From Bacillota bacterium (lineage in GTDB: Bacteria; Bacillota; Clostridia; Lachnospirales; Lachnospiraceae): a stretch of 14,275 bases of DNA. Below the pieces are notes generated by a model. It was not told where the DNA came from and did not search any database. It was given only the letters and a program-made list of their open reading frames with translations. Below are positions 1-8,150 of this stretch, piece by piece. The stretch is taken from NCBI GenBank assembly GCA_023409835.1, contig JAEYQV010000116.1, forward strand, positions 1 through 14,275, given 5' to 3'. A program made the translations under genes and the position numbers. Each line of letters starts with the position of its first letter. Within the stretch, counting starts at the first letter, position 1.

Positions 1-360
1 GCACTGGGGCTAATGGCGGGCTGGATGTTCGGTGATAAGCTCGGGATGCCTGTGAAGAAAATGAAAGCAGATTATTGGATGAAGATGGAGCCGGTGATTA
101 ATCAATACTTCAATACGATCATGCCGGAATTCATTGCCTATATTAACCAGTACCAGCTGGCCCTGACCGATCGGTTCCGCCAAAAGGTCTTAAGCTGCAA
201 GGAGAAATATAACAGCCTGATCCAGTCCATCGACCGGCAGGATAATGAACGTCAGCAGAAGCTGAAGAGAGATGAGGAGCAGGTCCATCAGGACATCGAT
301 ATACTCGAGAGCAGAAAAGAGAATATCAAGTCCACAATCGGACTTGCCCTACGGCTTTAA
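1..360 (+). CDS. C-terminal part of an unrecognised glycine-rich/coiled-coil protein (5' truncated)
   Basis: The frame is open from base 1 (ALGL precedes the first ATG at 13), and that ATG has no ribosome binding site, so the true start is probably left of the window. The visible part begins with a hydrophobic glycine-spaced stretch (GLMAGWMFGDKLG). An aromatic, helix-prone middle follows (VINQYFNTIMPEFIAYINQY), and the last 60 residues are highly charged and likely coiled coil. A membrane-touching Gly-rich segment followed by a long helix resembles the C-terminal part of dynamin-like or other membrane-remodelling proteins, but no diagnostic motif is visible, so this is only a structural impression. 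It is followed after 61 bases by a zinc-ribbon gene on the same strand and may share its transcript. I do not recognise the family. Confidence 0.65.
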   Translation, partial: ALGLMAGWMFGDKLGMPVKKMKADYWMKMEPVINQYFNTIMPEFIAYINQYQLALTDRFRQKVLSCKEKYNSLIQSIDRQDNERQQKLKRDEEQVHQDIDILESRKENIKSTIGLALRL

Positions 361-421
361 TCCTACCCTGACAGCATAAAATGCAGCGGGGAGTATAAAT
401 TATTATGAGAGGAGAATTATT

Positions 422-667
422 ATGGGATTTCGAGTTGATGGCTGTGGTACACATACAGCAGTAAAGAAGTTAAAATATCTGGGGGATATGCATTGTGAGA
501 AGTGCAATGCGGTTCATCCGTTTTATCTTTATCAATTAAAGAACCAAATTACCATCGTATATATACCTATTGCAAAAACATCTACAAAATACGCAATCAT
601 GTGTTCTAAGTGCGAAAACGGTTATTATGTAGATGATCAGAAGAAGAATGAACTTCTGGGTATCTGA
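422..667 (+). CDS. Small zinc-ribbon protein (81 aa)
   Basis: A ribosome binding site (GAGAGGAG) lies about 8 bases before the ATG. Two CxxC knuckles are visible, C25-E-K-C28 and C61-S-K-C64, separated by about 32 residues. Between them is a beta-rich segment (FYLYQLKNQITIVYIPIAK). This arrangement matches the zinc-ribbon family of small Firmicute proteins (zinc_ribbon_15-like): HCxxC, then a 'pF.LYqLk..it.fyIPia' core, then the second CxxC. Such proteins bind one zinc ion through four cysteines; their cellular role is unknown. There is no signal peptide or membrane helix, so it is probably cytosolic. It sits between two genes coding for proteins with hydrophobic Gly/Ala segments, on the same strand and closely spaced, which suggests one transcription unit. 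Confidence 0.8.
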   Translation: MGFRVDGCGTHTAVKKLKYLGDMHCEKCNAVHPFYLYQLKNQITIVYIPIAKTSTKYAIMCSKCENGYYVDDQKKNELLGI

Positions 668-728
668 TACGGTAACTAAGAGGGATCGGCAGCCGGTACA
701 TATTTTTCTGTAAGGATGAGGAGGTATC

Positions 729-1247
729 ATGATAAAGGATTATAAAAACGAATTCAATCAATATTGGGATCGATTTAAGGTGAATGTTAAGGCTAAATTA
801 ATGAGTCGCAGTGAAGAAGCTCCTCTTACGGTGGCCGGAGCCAACCTGGCCCTGAAGGATGCAGTATCCGGATGGTTGGATGAATTCGATATTTTGGGAA
901 GCTTACTTGTGAAAATTAAGCATGACCAACCGGATACAGCGGAGGAAATTGAGCGGATTCTGCGATTTGAGCTGGTATTTCAAGAGGAATACAGGGATAA
1001 GAGCTTAGCCGAACTGGCTGCTTATGCGGTACCGATTGCAGGAGCAGTTGCCGGCGGGGGAATCAGTATCGTCAGGAAAGCGGGCTTCTTTGTGAAGGTT
1101 GCCTCCGTTGTACTTCCTGCTGCGGTTCTTACTCCGGTTATGAAACAGGTGAAGCAGAATAAAGAGCAGGAAATTGATAAGAAGCTGGTGGAACAGTATG
1201 TACATCAGCTGGAAGGGTTTAAGGAGAAGATCTTAAAGCTTTTATGA
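729..1247 (+). CDS. Unrecognised 172-aa protein with central hydrophobic Gly/Ala segment
   Basis: The start is set by a strong GAGGAGG six bases before the ATG. Residues 1-95 are charged and helical (for example EEIERILRFELVFQEEYRDKS). Residues about 97-137 form a long hydrophobic, Gly/Ala-rich stretch (AAYAVPIAGAVAGGG and then VKVASVVLPAAVLTPV), which could be a membrane-inserting hairpin or two short helices. The last 35 residues are again charged and likely coiled coil (QNKEQEIDKKLVEQYVHQLEGFKEKI). The layout of helix, Gly/Ala hydrophobic hairpin and helix recalls the partial protein at the left edge, so the two may work together at a membrane. No signal peptide is seen. I do not recognise the family and give no function. 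Confidence 0.75.
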   Translation: MIKDYKNEFNQYWDRFKVNVKAKLMSRSEEAPLTVAGANLALKDAVSGWLDEFDILGSLLVKIKHDQPDTAEEIERILRFELVFQEEYRDKSLAELAAYAVPIAGAVAGGGISIVRKAGFFVKVASVVLPAAVLTPVMKQVKQNKEQEIDKKLVEQYVHQLEGFKEKILKLL

Positions 1248-1358
1248 TAATATAATTACAATCAAAAACCATGGTGATTTTGCAGCCAATTAGCATAGTT
1301 CTTAATACAAATTTGGGCATAATCAGCATGAATTGAAAGTATGTAAGGAGATATACGG

Positions 1359-1676
1359 ATGATTAAACTGGAAATTATGATCAAGGATGTGGACTATGGG
1401 GATATTGCAGATAAAGTAATCCCGGTTGTACTTCAAAAGCTGTCGGAGAAGGGGGATAAAACCAGTAAGCTTGCCAAGGTACTGGCAGGGATGAAGGGAA
1501 TGCCTAATAAAATTGTAAAGGCTGCTTTATCTGTATTGCCACAGCAGACGAAGGATGAGCTGGCGGTATATTTTCTTTCGGAATATAAGGAGGATATTAT
1601 AAGCTACGTCAATCGTATGGCTGAGGATAAGCAAATTGCCATTGAGATTGAAGAAGTTAACATCGAAAAGGTATAG
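1359..1676 (+). CDS. Unrecognised 105-aa cytosolic protein
   Basis: A very good ribosome binding site (TAAGGAGATATACGG) precedes the ATG. The protein starts with a short strand-like segment (MIKLEIMIKDVDYGDI), has a helical middle rich in Lys/Leu/Ala, contains a motif SVLPQQTKDELAVYFLSEYKE at about residues 58-78, and ends with a second acidic strand (IAIEIEEVNIEKV). The two beta strands at the ends could pair, enclosing the helices. No cysteine, membrane segment or catalytic motif is visible. It is the last gene before a strong hairpin at 1687-1736 and lies 111 bases after the previous gene, so it may be the end of the four-gene group or have its own promoter. The family is not recognised. 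Confidence 0.7.
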   Translation: MIKLEIMIKDVDYGDIADKVIPVVLQKLSEKGDKTSKLAKVLAGMKGMPNKIVKAALSVLPQQTKDELAVYFLSEYKEDIISYVNRMAEDKQIAIEIEEVNIEKV

Positions 1677-1686
1677 GAATTATAGG

Positions 1687-1741
1687 AGCCGGATTGGGAG
1701 CATCGTTTATATCCATGCGATGGAGCCAATCCGGCTTTGTT
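1687..1741 (+). terminator. Rho-independent terminator of the left four-gene group
   Basis: A perfect 11-bp stem AGCCGGATTGG / CCAATCCGGCT (1687-1697 and 1726-1736) is topped by a second small stem CATCG / CGATG (1701-1705 and 1718-1722). The two stems are separated by a symmetric GAG/GAG internal loop. The T tract after it (TTTGTT) is short, so termination may be partial. It begins 11 bases after the stop of the 105-aa gene. Confidence 0.65.
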
Positions 1742-2002
1742 CATGAAAGGTGTAATGATTTATCGTTTCATCTTGTTTCAGGGTCTGGCTGCAACTGGTT
1801 GATAATAAGGTTGCGAACTGTTGCTTACTTCCATGAATGACAACCATATTTCCTGTGCATGCTATCCCTATGAAACAATAGGATAGATTGAAAAATCAAG
1901 AATATTCAATTGTGTGCTCCGCCCAATTTCACGGGTTAGCACAAGAATGGAGATAGAATGATTCCGCTCAAATTTGTGGGTAATCAGCAGAAGGGAGATA
2001 GT

Positions 2003-2463
2003 ATGAACAGAAGAAAGCAGGTTTTACCACCAACCTCCCAACGGGTATACTTAAGGACGGACCCCTTAATCAATGCAGAGATCAGAAATAAGACTCTGCG
2101 GAATCTGAAGATGCTCCGGGGCTGCAGTAAGGAAGATATGACGGAACGAATCAGGGAGCTGAATCTGGAATGGGATACAGAACGGGTTTTGGAAGCGAAT
2201 GCAGCGCTTCTAATCCTACTCAGCTCCGCTCTGGGCTTGAGAACCAATAAGGGTTGGTTTCTCTTATCAGGTATCATCGGAGCCTTTATGCTGCAGCATG
2301 CACTGCAGGGCTGGTGTCCTCCGGTTCCCCTCCTTCGGAGATGGGGAGTGCGGACGGAGGATGAGATAAATGCAGAAAAACTGTACTGAAGCTAATCCGT
2401 GGAGATTTCGCAGAGGATAACTCCTCCATGGAGGATATTCTAAATATTGCAGAGAAGCAATAA
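2003..2463 (+). pseudogene. DUF2892/YgaP-like membrane protein, frameshifted near the C-terminus
   Basis: From the ATG at 2003 (AGAAGGGAG six bases upstream) the protein runs 128 residues to a TGA at 2387. It contains the marks of a known small membrane protein family: an N-terminal RVYLRTDPLINAEIRNKT, the helix IRELNLEWDTERVLEANAAL, a hydrophobic segment at about residues 66-98, and HALQGWCPPVPLLRRWGVRT followed by DEINAEK. Family members then continue into a conserved tail of the type 'ALKALRGDF'. Here TVLKLIRGDF and 17 further residues are found in the -1 frame, joined at the A5 run 2376-2380 and ending at TAA 2461-2463. One extra A would restore a 153-residue protein. This is a real frameshift mutation, a base-level error, or less likely ribosomal slippage. 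The two Cys/Pro-flanked hydrophobic parts suggest an inner-membrane location; the role is unknown. Confidence 0.75.
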
Positions 2464-2564
2464 GGCTGTGAGCAGATGCACAGAGCAGAGGATAGATTCG
2501 GCTGATGGGAGCAGAGAACGACAGCCCACATTTAAAAAGGGTAGGAGGACCTTCTGAAATAATC

Positions 2565-2606
2565 AGCTCCCATAAGCTAGAGTTCTGGATCTATCTTGTG
2601 GGAGCT
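2565..2606 (-). terminator. Hairpin between convergent genes, likely terminator of the flavin-protein gene
   Basis: A 12-bp stem (2565-2576 with 2595-2606, AGCTCCCATAAG against CTTGTGGGAGCT, one G-U pair) has an 18-base loop. On the minus strand it lies 27 bases past the stop of the gene at 2633 and is followed by GATTATTTCAG, a loose T-rich tail. It may work in both directions, but neither side has a classic T run. Confidence 0.5.
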
Positions 2607-2632
2607 GCTCAAAGTCTTGGTCCTTCATACCT

Positions 2633-3109
2633 TTATTCCTTGGAGTGCCTTCTTTTACCGGTAATATGTTCAACGGTTAATTCCATCACAGTTATGGCAT
2701 TCAGATATGCTTCCTTATAACTCAGATCAATATCCTTGGTATATTGCTGCATCAGGCAGCTCAGAGCAAAGCTTGTCTGCCCGGGGTCTAGGATTCTTAT
2801 GGTTCCATTCCCACAGACACTTTCATAATCCATCGAATAATCGCAGGCAGCTTCACCGGTAATGAGACGGTGGGAGCAGTCCATTTCAAAAGCTGCCTTT
2901 GGGTTTTTCTCAATCAGGGATAGTTTTGTTCCTTCCTTAGCCCCATGGAAAAACAGCTTTAAAATTCCTTCCTCATAGGAATAGCCGAAATTCATCGGTA
3001 TGATATAAGGATACTCCTCATCAAACAGTGCGATACGGCAGATATCACATTTCTTAATAATATTCAGGATATCCTCCATTTCGGTTACTTCACGGTCTTT
3101 TCTTCTCAT
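2633..3109 (-). CDS. Pyridoxamine 5'-phosphate oxidase-like (NimA-type) flavin protein
   Basis: This 158-residue protein has the pattern of the NimA/PNPOx-like split-barrel group: MRRKDREVTEMEDILNIIKK at the start, CRIALFDEEYPYIIPMNFGY, LFFHGAKEGTKLSLIEKNP with the conserved His55 and following Gly-x-Lys, then FEMD and a late ITVMELTVEHITGKRR. Members bind FMN (or sometimes heme) as dimers. Some reduce 5-nitroimidazoles, but most have unknown substrates, so the drug-resistance role must not be assumed. Length and motif order are normal and nothing is missing. The start is supported by GAAAGGAAGG about 9 bases upstream. The gene is a single-gene unit, divergent from the glycosidase operon, with its own extended -10 promoter. 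Confidence 0.88.
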   Translation of the reverse strand: MRRKDREVTEMEDILNIIKKCDICRIALFDEEYPYIIPMNFGYSYEEGILKLFFHGAKEGTKLSLIEKNPKAAFEMDCSHRLITGEAACDYSMDYESVCGNGTIRILDPGQTSFALSCLMQQYTKDIDLSYKEAYLNAITVMELTVEHITGKRRHSKE

Positions 3110-3168
3110 CCCAAAACCCCTTCCTTTCGAGCGGATGCAATCGGCTCCTACTTTTGTAATTTTTTTGT

Positions 3169-3177
3169 ATTATAACA
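3169..3177 (-). promoter_or_regulatory. Extended -10 promoter of the NimA-like gene
   Basis: On the minus strand the sequence reads TGTTATAAT, a consensus -10 (TATAAT, 3169-3174) with the TGn extension. No good -35 box is visible at the expected distance, as is common for extended -10 promoters. It lies about 60 bases upstream of the start codon. Confidence 0.6.
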
Positions 3178-3388
3178 TATCCTTCCATACAATGCATCCT
3201 AATTAACATTAGAATATGAAACGAAAATTATCGGTAATTCAATTGCCAAGCAGTTCACGATAAAGTCCGGATATGTTATGCTAAAAACTGATTTATGCAA
3301 TATTATCCTGGTCCTGAGTACGTATCATGATATTGTATAAGCCTCTGAGATCAAGAATGATAACACATATAGGAGAGAGGATAATATA

Positions 3389-3417
3389 TTTCTATTTCTG
3401 CTTACATTTGATATAAT
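3389..3417 (+). promoter_or_regulatory. Probable promoter of the glycosidase operon
   Basis: A perfect TATAAT lies at 3412-3417, about 57 bases before the GH31 start codon. The -35 region 17 bases upstream (TTTCTA, 3389-3394) is poor, so expression may need an activator. The 365-base divergent spacer (3110-3474) also holds a 10-bp palindrome TATCATGATA around 3325-3335 that could be an operator. I see no clear catabolite-response (cre) box and no gene in the spacer. Confidence 0.5.
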
Positions 3418-3474
3418 CATGAGGAGAAAACCGGTAAAAGGAAAATGTGGCACTGATTGGTATGGGAGGTATTT

Positions 3475-5826
3475 ATGAAGTTTTCGAATGGCTGTTGGAT
3501 GAACAGGGAGGGAGTGGAGGTCTTCTCCCCGGCTTTAGTCTATGATTACAGGGAGGAGGACGGACAGGTAGCAATCTGCGCACCTACCCATCGTATTAAC
3601 CATCGGGGTGATACACTGGGAGGAGTCAACCTGACGATAAGAATCTCTGCACCGATGCCGGAGGTTATCAGAATACGGGCGGATCACTACCTTGGAGTGA
3701 GGCGGCAGGGACCGGATTTTGAACTGTCCATTGATCGAAACAGTGCGCTATCCGTTGCAGACAGCGAGGATTATATTATCCTGTCAAGCGGAAGCCTTAG
3801 GCTGGAGATTAATAGGAAGGACTGGAAAATGAGCTTCTTCCGGGGCAAGGAGAGAATAACAGAAAGCGGCCTCCGTGACCTTGCCTATGTGAAGACTGAT
3901 TGGAGAGGCTTAGCCTATGATGACGGCAGTAACCGGAATACCTATATGAGGGACAGGTTATCCTTATCCGTAGGAGAATGTATCTATGGTCTCGGAGAGC
4001 GCTTCACACCGTTTGTTAAGAACGGCCAGAGCATAGAGATATGGAATGAGGATGGGGGGACCTCTACGGAGCAGGCCTATAAGAACATTCCCTTCTACCT
4101 GTCGAATAAGGGCTATGGGGTATTTGTTAATCATCCCGGAAAGGTTTCCTTTGAAGTTGGATCCGAGCTGGTGAAGAAGGTCCAATTCTCCGTAACGGGA
4201 GAGGGGATCGATTATTTCCTGATTAACGGGCCGTCAATGAAGGAGGTACTGACCAGATATACGGAGCTGACCGGAAGACCGGCACTTCCCCCGGCTTGGA
4301 CCTTCGGGCTATGGCTGTCCACCTCCTTTACTACAGATTATGATGAAGCAACGGTCAACAGCTTCGTGGACGGAATGCTTGAGCGGGGTATTCCGCTGAA
4401 GGTATTTCATTTTGACTGCTTCTGGATGAAGGAATTCCACTGGTCGGATTTAATCTGGGATTCCAGGGTATTTCCGGATCCGGAAGGGATGCTGAAGCGG
4501 TTGAAGGATAAGGGCTTAAAAATCTGTGTCTGGATTAACAGCTATATCGCCCAGGACTCTGCCCTGTTTCGTGAAGGGGTGGAAGGGGGATACTTTATCA
4601 AAAGGCCGAACGGGGATGTATGGCAGTATGATATGTGGCAGCCCGGAATGGCGATCGTTGATTTTACAAACCCGAAGGCATGTGAATGGTTTTCCTCTAA
4701 GCTGGAAGCACTGCTGGATATGGGGGTGGACTGTTTCAAAACGGATTTCGGGGAGAGAATACCGACGGAGGCTGTGTACTATGATGGCTCTGATCCGGTG
4801 AGAATGCACAATTATTACTCCTATCTCTATAACAAGACTGTTTTCGAGCTGCTGGAGAGAAAGCGAGGCAGAGGAGAAGCTGTGCTGTTTGCCAGGAGTG
4901 CAGCCGCAGGGGGTCAGAGGTACCCGGTTCATTGGGGCGGGGATTGCTGGTCTGATTATGAATCTATGGCAGAAAGCCTGCGGGGCGGTTTATCTCTGAC
5001 TATGTCCGGCTTCGGATATTGGAGCCATGATATCGGTGGCTTTGAACAAACCTCATCACCGGATGTATATAAACGCTGGGCAGCCTTCGGCCTCTTATCC
5101 ACCCATTCCCGATTGCATGGAAGCAGCTCCTACCGGGTACCCTGGGCATATGACGAAGAGGCTTCGGAGGTAGTGCGATATTTCACCAGGCTGAAAGCCT
5201 CACTGATGCCGTATCTGTATCGGAATGCTGTTGAAAACTCCCTGAACGGTATACCGGTCATGAGAAGCATGGTGCTGGAATATTCATCGGATCCGACCTG
5301 CGCATATCTGGATAAGCAGTATATGCTGGGGGATTCCCTCCTGGTAGCCCCGATCTTTCAGGAGGACAATACGGTACAGTATTATCTGCCGGAGGGCAGA
5401 TGGACCGATTACTTCACCGGAGAGGTGAAGGAGGGCGGCAGATGGAGGAAGGAACAGCATGGGTATACCAGCATTCCGCTGCTTGTAAAGGAGAATAGTC
5501 TGATTGCTGTCGGCTCCACCGATGGGGATGCGGTATATGATTATGCGGACCGGGTTGTCCTGAAGGCATATGAGCTGAAGGAAAAGGAGCCTGCGGTAAC
5601 CGTAGTCTATGATAAGGCTGGAATGCTTCAGCTGAGGGCTCTAATTCTACTGGAGGGACTTACAATCCGGATCAGGGTGGAAGCAGATCAGGCTTATACA
5701 GTAGTTCTTGTAAATAGGAACAAAGTAGAAGCGGTTGATAACGGAAGCTTTGTAATCGAAGGAAACAATACCAGAATCACTCCGGATGGGAAAGGTGAGC
5801 TTCTCTGCCGGTTGAAAAAACACTAG
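3475..5826 (+). CDS. yicI: GH31 alpha-xylosidase (YicI type)
   Basis: This cytosolic exo-enzyme releases alpha-linked xylose from the non-reducing end of xyloglucan oligosaccharides and isoprimeverose, with retention. At 783 residues it is close to E. coli YicI (772) and shares long stretches with it, such as YGLGERFT, NGQ.IE.WN.DGGTSTEQAYKNIPFY, SFTT.YDEATVNSF, FHFDCFWMK and SFGLLS.HSRLHGSSSYRVPWAYD-like regions. The nucleophile is D424 in KTDFGERIP and the acid/base is D490 in HWGGD. Order: N-terminal beta-sandwich (about 1-255), (beta/alpha)8 barrel (about 260-610), C-terminal beta domains. The ATG at 3475 is chosen because GGGAGG stands 6 bases before it; a TTG 18 bases upstream has no such site. 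No signal peptide. It is followed after 49 bases by a GH3 gene. The FHFDCFWM motif and overall identity favour xylosidase over alpha-glucosidase, but substrate has not been tested. Confidence 0.95.
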   Translation: MKFSNGCWMNREGVEVFSPALVYDYREEDGQVAICAPTHRINHRGDTLGGVNLTIRISAPMPEVIRIRADHYLGVRRQGPDFELSIDRNSALSVADSEDYIILSSGSLRLEINRKDWKMSFFRGKERITESGLRDLAYVKTDWRGLAYDDGSNRNTYMRDRLSLSVGECIYGLGERFTPFVKNGQSIEIWNEDGGTSTEQAYKNIPFYLSNKGYGVFVNHPGKVSFEVGSELVKKVQFSVTGEGIDYFLINGPSMKEVLTRYTELTGRPALPPAWTFGLWLSTSFTTDYDEATVNSFVDGMLERGIPLKVFHFDCFWMKEFHWSDLIWDSRVFPDPEGMLKRLKDKGLKICVWINSYIAQDSALFREGVEGGYFIKRPNGDVWQYDMWQPGMAIVDFTNPKACEWFSSKLEALLDMGVDCFKTDFGERIPTEAVYYDGSDPVRMHNYYSYLYNKTVFELLERKRGRGEAVLFARSAAAGGQRYPVHWGGDCWSDYESMAESLRGGLSLTMSGFGYWSHDIGGFEQTSSPDVYKRWAAFGLLSTHSRLHGSSSYRVPWAYDEEASEVVRYFTRLKASLMPYLYRNAVENSLNGIPVMRSMVLEYSSDPTCAYLDKQYMLGDSLLVAPIFQEDNTVQYYLPEGRWTDYFTGEVKEGGRWRKEQHGYTSIPLLVKENSLIAVGSTDGDAVYDYADRVVLKAYELKEKEPAVTVVYDKAGMLQLRALILLEGLTIRIRVEADQAYTVVLVNRNKVEAVDNGSFVIEGNNTRITPDGKGELLCRLKKH

Positions 5827-5875
5827 GATTAACTACATAAAACTATATTATTACAAATACATTGAGGAAAAATGG

Positions 5876-8095
5876 ATGAAGAAGGTTGATGAAACAAGAA
5901 TTGAACAGCTGCTGGCCGAGCTTACCCCGGAGGAAAAGATCGCTATGATTCACGGAGAGGGGTTATTCCAGACAGCCGGAGTAGAGAGGTTGGGAATTCC
6001 GCCCCTGAAAATGTCTGACGGACCGATGGGAGTGAGACGGGAGTTTGCTTTGAAGGATTGGTCGTTGGTAGGAACGACGGAGGATTATGTAACCTATCTT
6101 CCGAGTAACAGTGCGTTAGCGGCTACCTGGAATAGGGAGCTGGCTTACAATACCGGCAAGGTCCTGGGAGCCGAGGCAAGGGGAAGAGGAAAGGATGTCA
6201 TCCTGGCTCCGGGTATCAATATCAAGCGAAGCCCCTTATGCGGCAGGAACTTTGAGTATATGAGTGAGGATCCGAAGCTGATTGAGGAGCTGGTGGTTCC
6301 GTTAATTAAGGGAATTCAGGAAAATGATGTGGCGGCCTGTGTAAAGCACTTTGCAGCCAATAACCAGGAAACCGAGAGACTCTGGGTAGATACCGATATG
6401 GATCAGCGAACCCTACGGGAAATCTATTTTCCCGGCTTTAAGGCAGCGATTGAGAAGGGAGAGAGCCATACTCTGATGGGAGCCTATAATCTTCTATACG
6501 GAGAGCATTGCTCCCAGAGCAAATATCTTCTAACAAAGGTTCTTCGGGAGGAATGGGGCTATGACGGAACAATTATCTCCGACTGGGGTGCTGTTCATGA
6601 TACGAAAGCTGCTGTGGAATCCGGACTGGATATTGAGATGTCAGTAGAGTTGAATTTTGATCACTATTATATGGCTAAGCCACTCCTTAAGGAAGTGAAG
6701 AAAGGTAGGATCAGCGAGGAACTGATTGATCGGAAGCTTCGAAATATTCTGAGACTGATGCTCCGTCTGAATATGCTCGGTGAGGAGAGTAAGCACCGTA
6801 AGACCGGTACCTATAATGCGCCTTCCCACAGAGAAGCGGTGTTGGAAACTGCCAGAGAATCCATTGTTCTGCTGAAAAATGAGGAGAACCGTCTTCCGAT
6901 TAATAGAGAGGGTCTAAAAACCATTGCCGTGATCGGACAGAATGCAGAGCTGCTTCATGCAAACGGCGGGGGAAGTGCGGAGATCAAAGCCTTGTACGAG
7001 ATATCTCCACTGATGGGATTGAAGACTAAGCTTGGTGGAAATGTGGAGGTAAAGTATGCCAAGGGTTATCATATCCCGACCAGTCAGGAGAAGGAGCTGA
7101 ACTGGCAGGAGCATAGCCTGGATAAGCTGACTCAGAAAGATCAGCAGGAGGAGCATAATAGAATTCGGAAGCTTCAGGAGGAGTCATCGAAGAGAGGAGC
7201 CAAGCTTATCAAGGAGGCGGTAGCTTTAGCAAAGACCTGCGATGAGGTTATCGTGATCGGAGGCTTAAACCATGAATATGATACGGAGGGTAAGGACCGA
7301 AGTGATATGAGGCTGCCTTACGGACAGGACGAGCTGATGAAAGCAGTTCTGAAGGCAAATCCCAATACCGTCATAGTGATTCTGGCGGGTTCACCGGTGG
7401 AGATGACAGCCTGGAACACGAAGGCTAAGGCCATCCTATGGAGCTATTATACAGGTATGGAGGGTGGGAATGCCCTGGCAGATGTTCTGTTCGGTGATGT
7501 GAATCCTTCCGGTAAGCTGCCGGAAACCTTACCGAAGAGTTTATCCGATTCTCCTGCACACAGCATCGGTGATTTCGGTAATGAGAAGAAGATAACCTAT
7601 CGGGAAGGAGTCTTTGTCGGTTACCGTTATTACGATACCCGTAAGGTGGAGCCCTTGTTTAGCTTCGGGCATGGTTTATCCTATACAACCTTTGAATACA
7701 GGGAGCTCAAATTATCCACTCAGGAGGCTTGTGCAGAAAGTAATATGAATAAGAGTACCGAGCGGGACCTAAAGGTTACGGTAGAGCTTACCGTTAAGAA
7801 TACCGGAGACCGGGACGGAGCGGAGACCGTTCAGATCTATGTATCGGATAGACAGGCCTCCCTGGAGCGCCCATATCACGAGTTGAAGGATTTTATGAAG
7901 CTATATCTAAAAGCGGGAGAAGAACGGACCTGTCAATTCACCCTGACGAAGGAGGCCTTTGCTTATTTTGATATGGAACAAAAGGTCTTCCGGACAGAAC
8001 CCGGTGAATTTGAAATTCAGGCAGGAAGCTCCTCCAGGGATATCCGATTGGCCGGAACGATTTGTCTGGAACAGGAATACCGTTATTTCGGTTGA
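5876..8095 (+). CDS. GH3 beta-glycosidase (beta-glucosidase/beta-xylosidase)
   Basis: This 739-residue protein is a retaining exo-beta-glycosidase with the domain order GH3 N-terminal barrel (about 10-300), GH3 C-terminal alpha/beta domain (about 325-590) and a fibronectin-III-like domain (about 635-715). The nucleophile is D236 in IISDWGAV. The likely acid/base is E471 in TEGKDRSDMRLP, matching the E-G-x-DR signature of GH3 beta-glucosidases. KHFAANNQE and GRNFEYMSEDP are substrate-pocket motifs. There is no signal peptide, so it acts in the cytosol. A charged helical stretch at about residues 405-450 (LNWQEHSLDKLTQ and on) lies in the C-terminal domain where some relatives carry a PA14 domain. 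The start has GAGGA 7 bases upstream. Next to the GH31 enzyme it would remove beta-glucose after alpha-xylose is cleaved. The exact sugar cannot be read from the sequence. Confidence 0.93.
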   Translation: MKKVDETRIEQLLAELTPEEKIAMIHGEGLFQTAGVERLGIPPLKMSDGPMGVRREFALKDWSLVGTTEDYVTYLPSNSALAATWNRELAYNTGKVLGAEARGRGKDVILAPGINIKRSPLCGRNFEYMSEDPKLIEELVVPLIKGIQENDVAACVKHFAANNQETERLWVDTDMDQRTLREIYFPGFKAAIEKGESHTLMGAYNLLYGEHCSQSKYLLTKVLREEWGYDGTIISDWGAVHDTKAAVESGLDIEMSVELNFDHYYMAKPLLKEVKKGRISEELIDRKLRNILRLMLRLNMLGEESKHRKTGTYNAPSHREAVLETARESIVLLKNEENRLPINREGLKTIAVIGQNAELLHANGGGSAEIKALYEISPLMGLKTKLGGNVEVKYAKGYHIPTSQEKELNWQEHSLDKLTQKDQQEEHNRIRKLQEESSKRGAKLIKEAVALAKTCDEVIVIGGLNHEYDTEGKDRSDMRLPYGQDELMKAVLKANPNTVIVILAGSPVEMTAWNTKAKAILWSYYTGMEGGNALADVLFGDVNPSGKLPETLPKSLSDSPAHSIGDFGNEKKITYREGVFVGYRYYDTRKVEPLFSFGHGLSYTTFEYRELKLSTQEACAESNMNKSTERDLKVTVELTVKNTGDRDGAETVQIYVSDRQASLERPYHELKDFMKLYLKAGEERTCQFTLTKEAFAYFDMEQKVFRTEPGEFEIQAGSSSRDIRLAGTICLEQEYRYFG

Positions 8096-8150
8096 GCATT
8101 TAGCCAGATACGAAAGAGATAGGAATAGAAAGCATAGTAGGTGAAAATGG

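Noticed and set aside
1958..2002. Upstream ATG for the DUF2892-like protein
   Set aside because: The ATG at 2003 has the better ribosome binding site (AGAAGGGAG) and the extra 15 residues show no family similarity. The upstream start remains possible.
2464..2526. GGCTGT / ACAGCC as a terminator after the DUF2892-like gene
   Set aside because: Only 6 bp with a loop of about 50 bases and no T run.
2428..3080. Similar stretch ATGGAGGATATyCTrAATATT in the DUF2892 tail and, inverted, in the NimA-like gene start
   Set aside because: About 20 bases with two differences, encoding MEDILNI in both proteins. It is short, coding on both sides and has no other repeat features, so chance is likely.
3457..3474. 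TTG start for the GH31 enzyme 18 bases upstream of the ATG
   Set aside because: GGGAGG lies between the TTG and the ATG at the correct distance for the ATG, and the ATG start aligns with the start of E. coli YicI.
4516..4932. 138-residue minus-strand frame inside the GH31 gene
   Set aside because: It lies wholly within a clearly coding gene on the other strand and shows no start signal or known motif.
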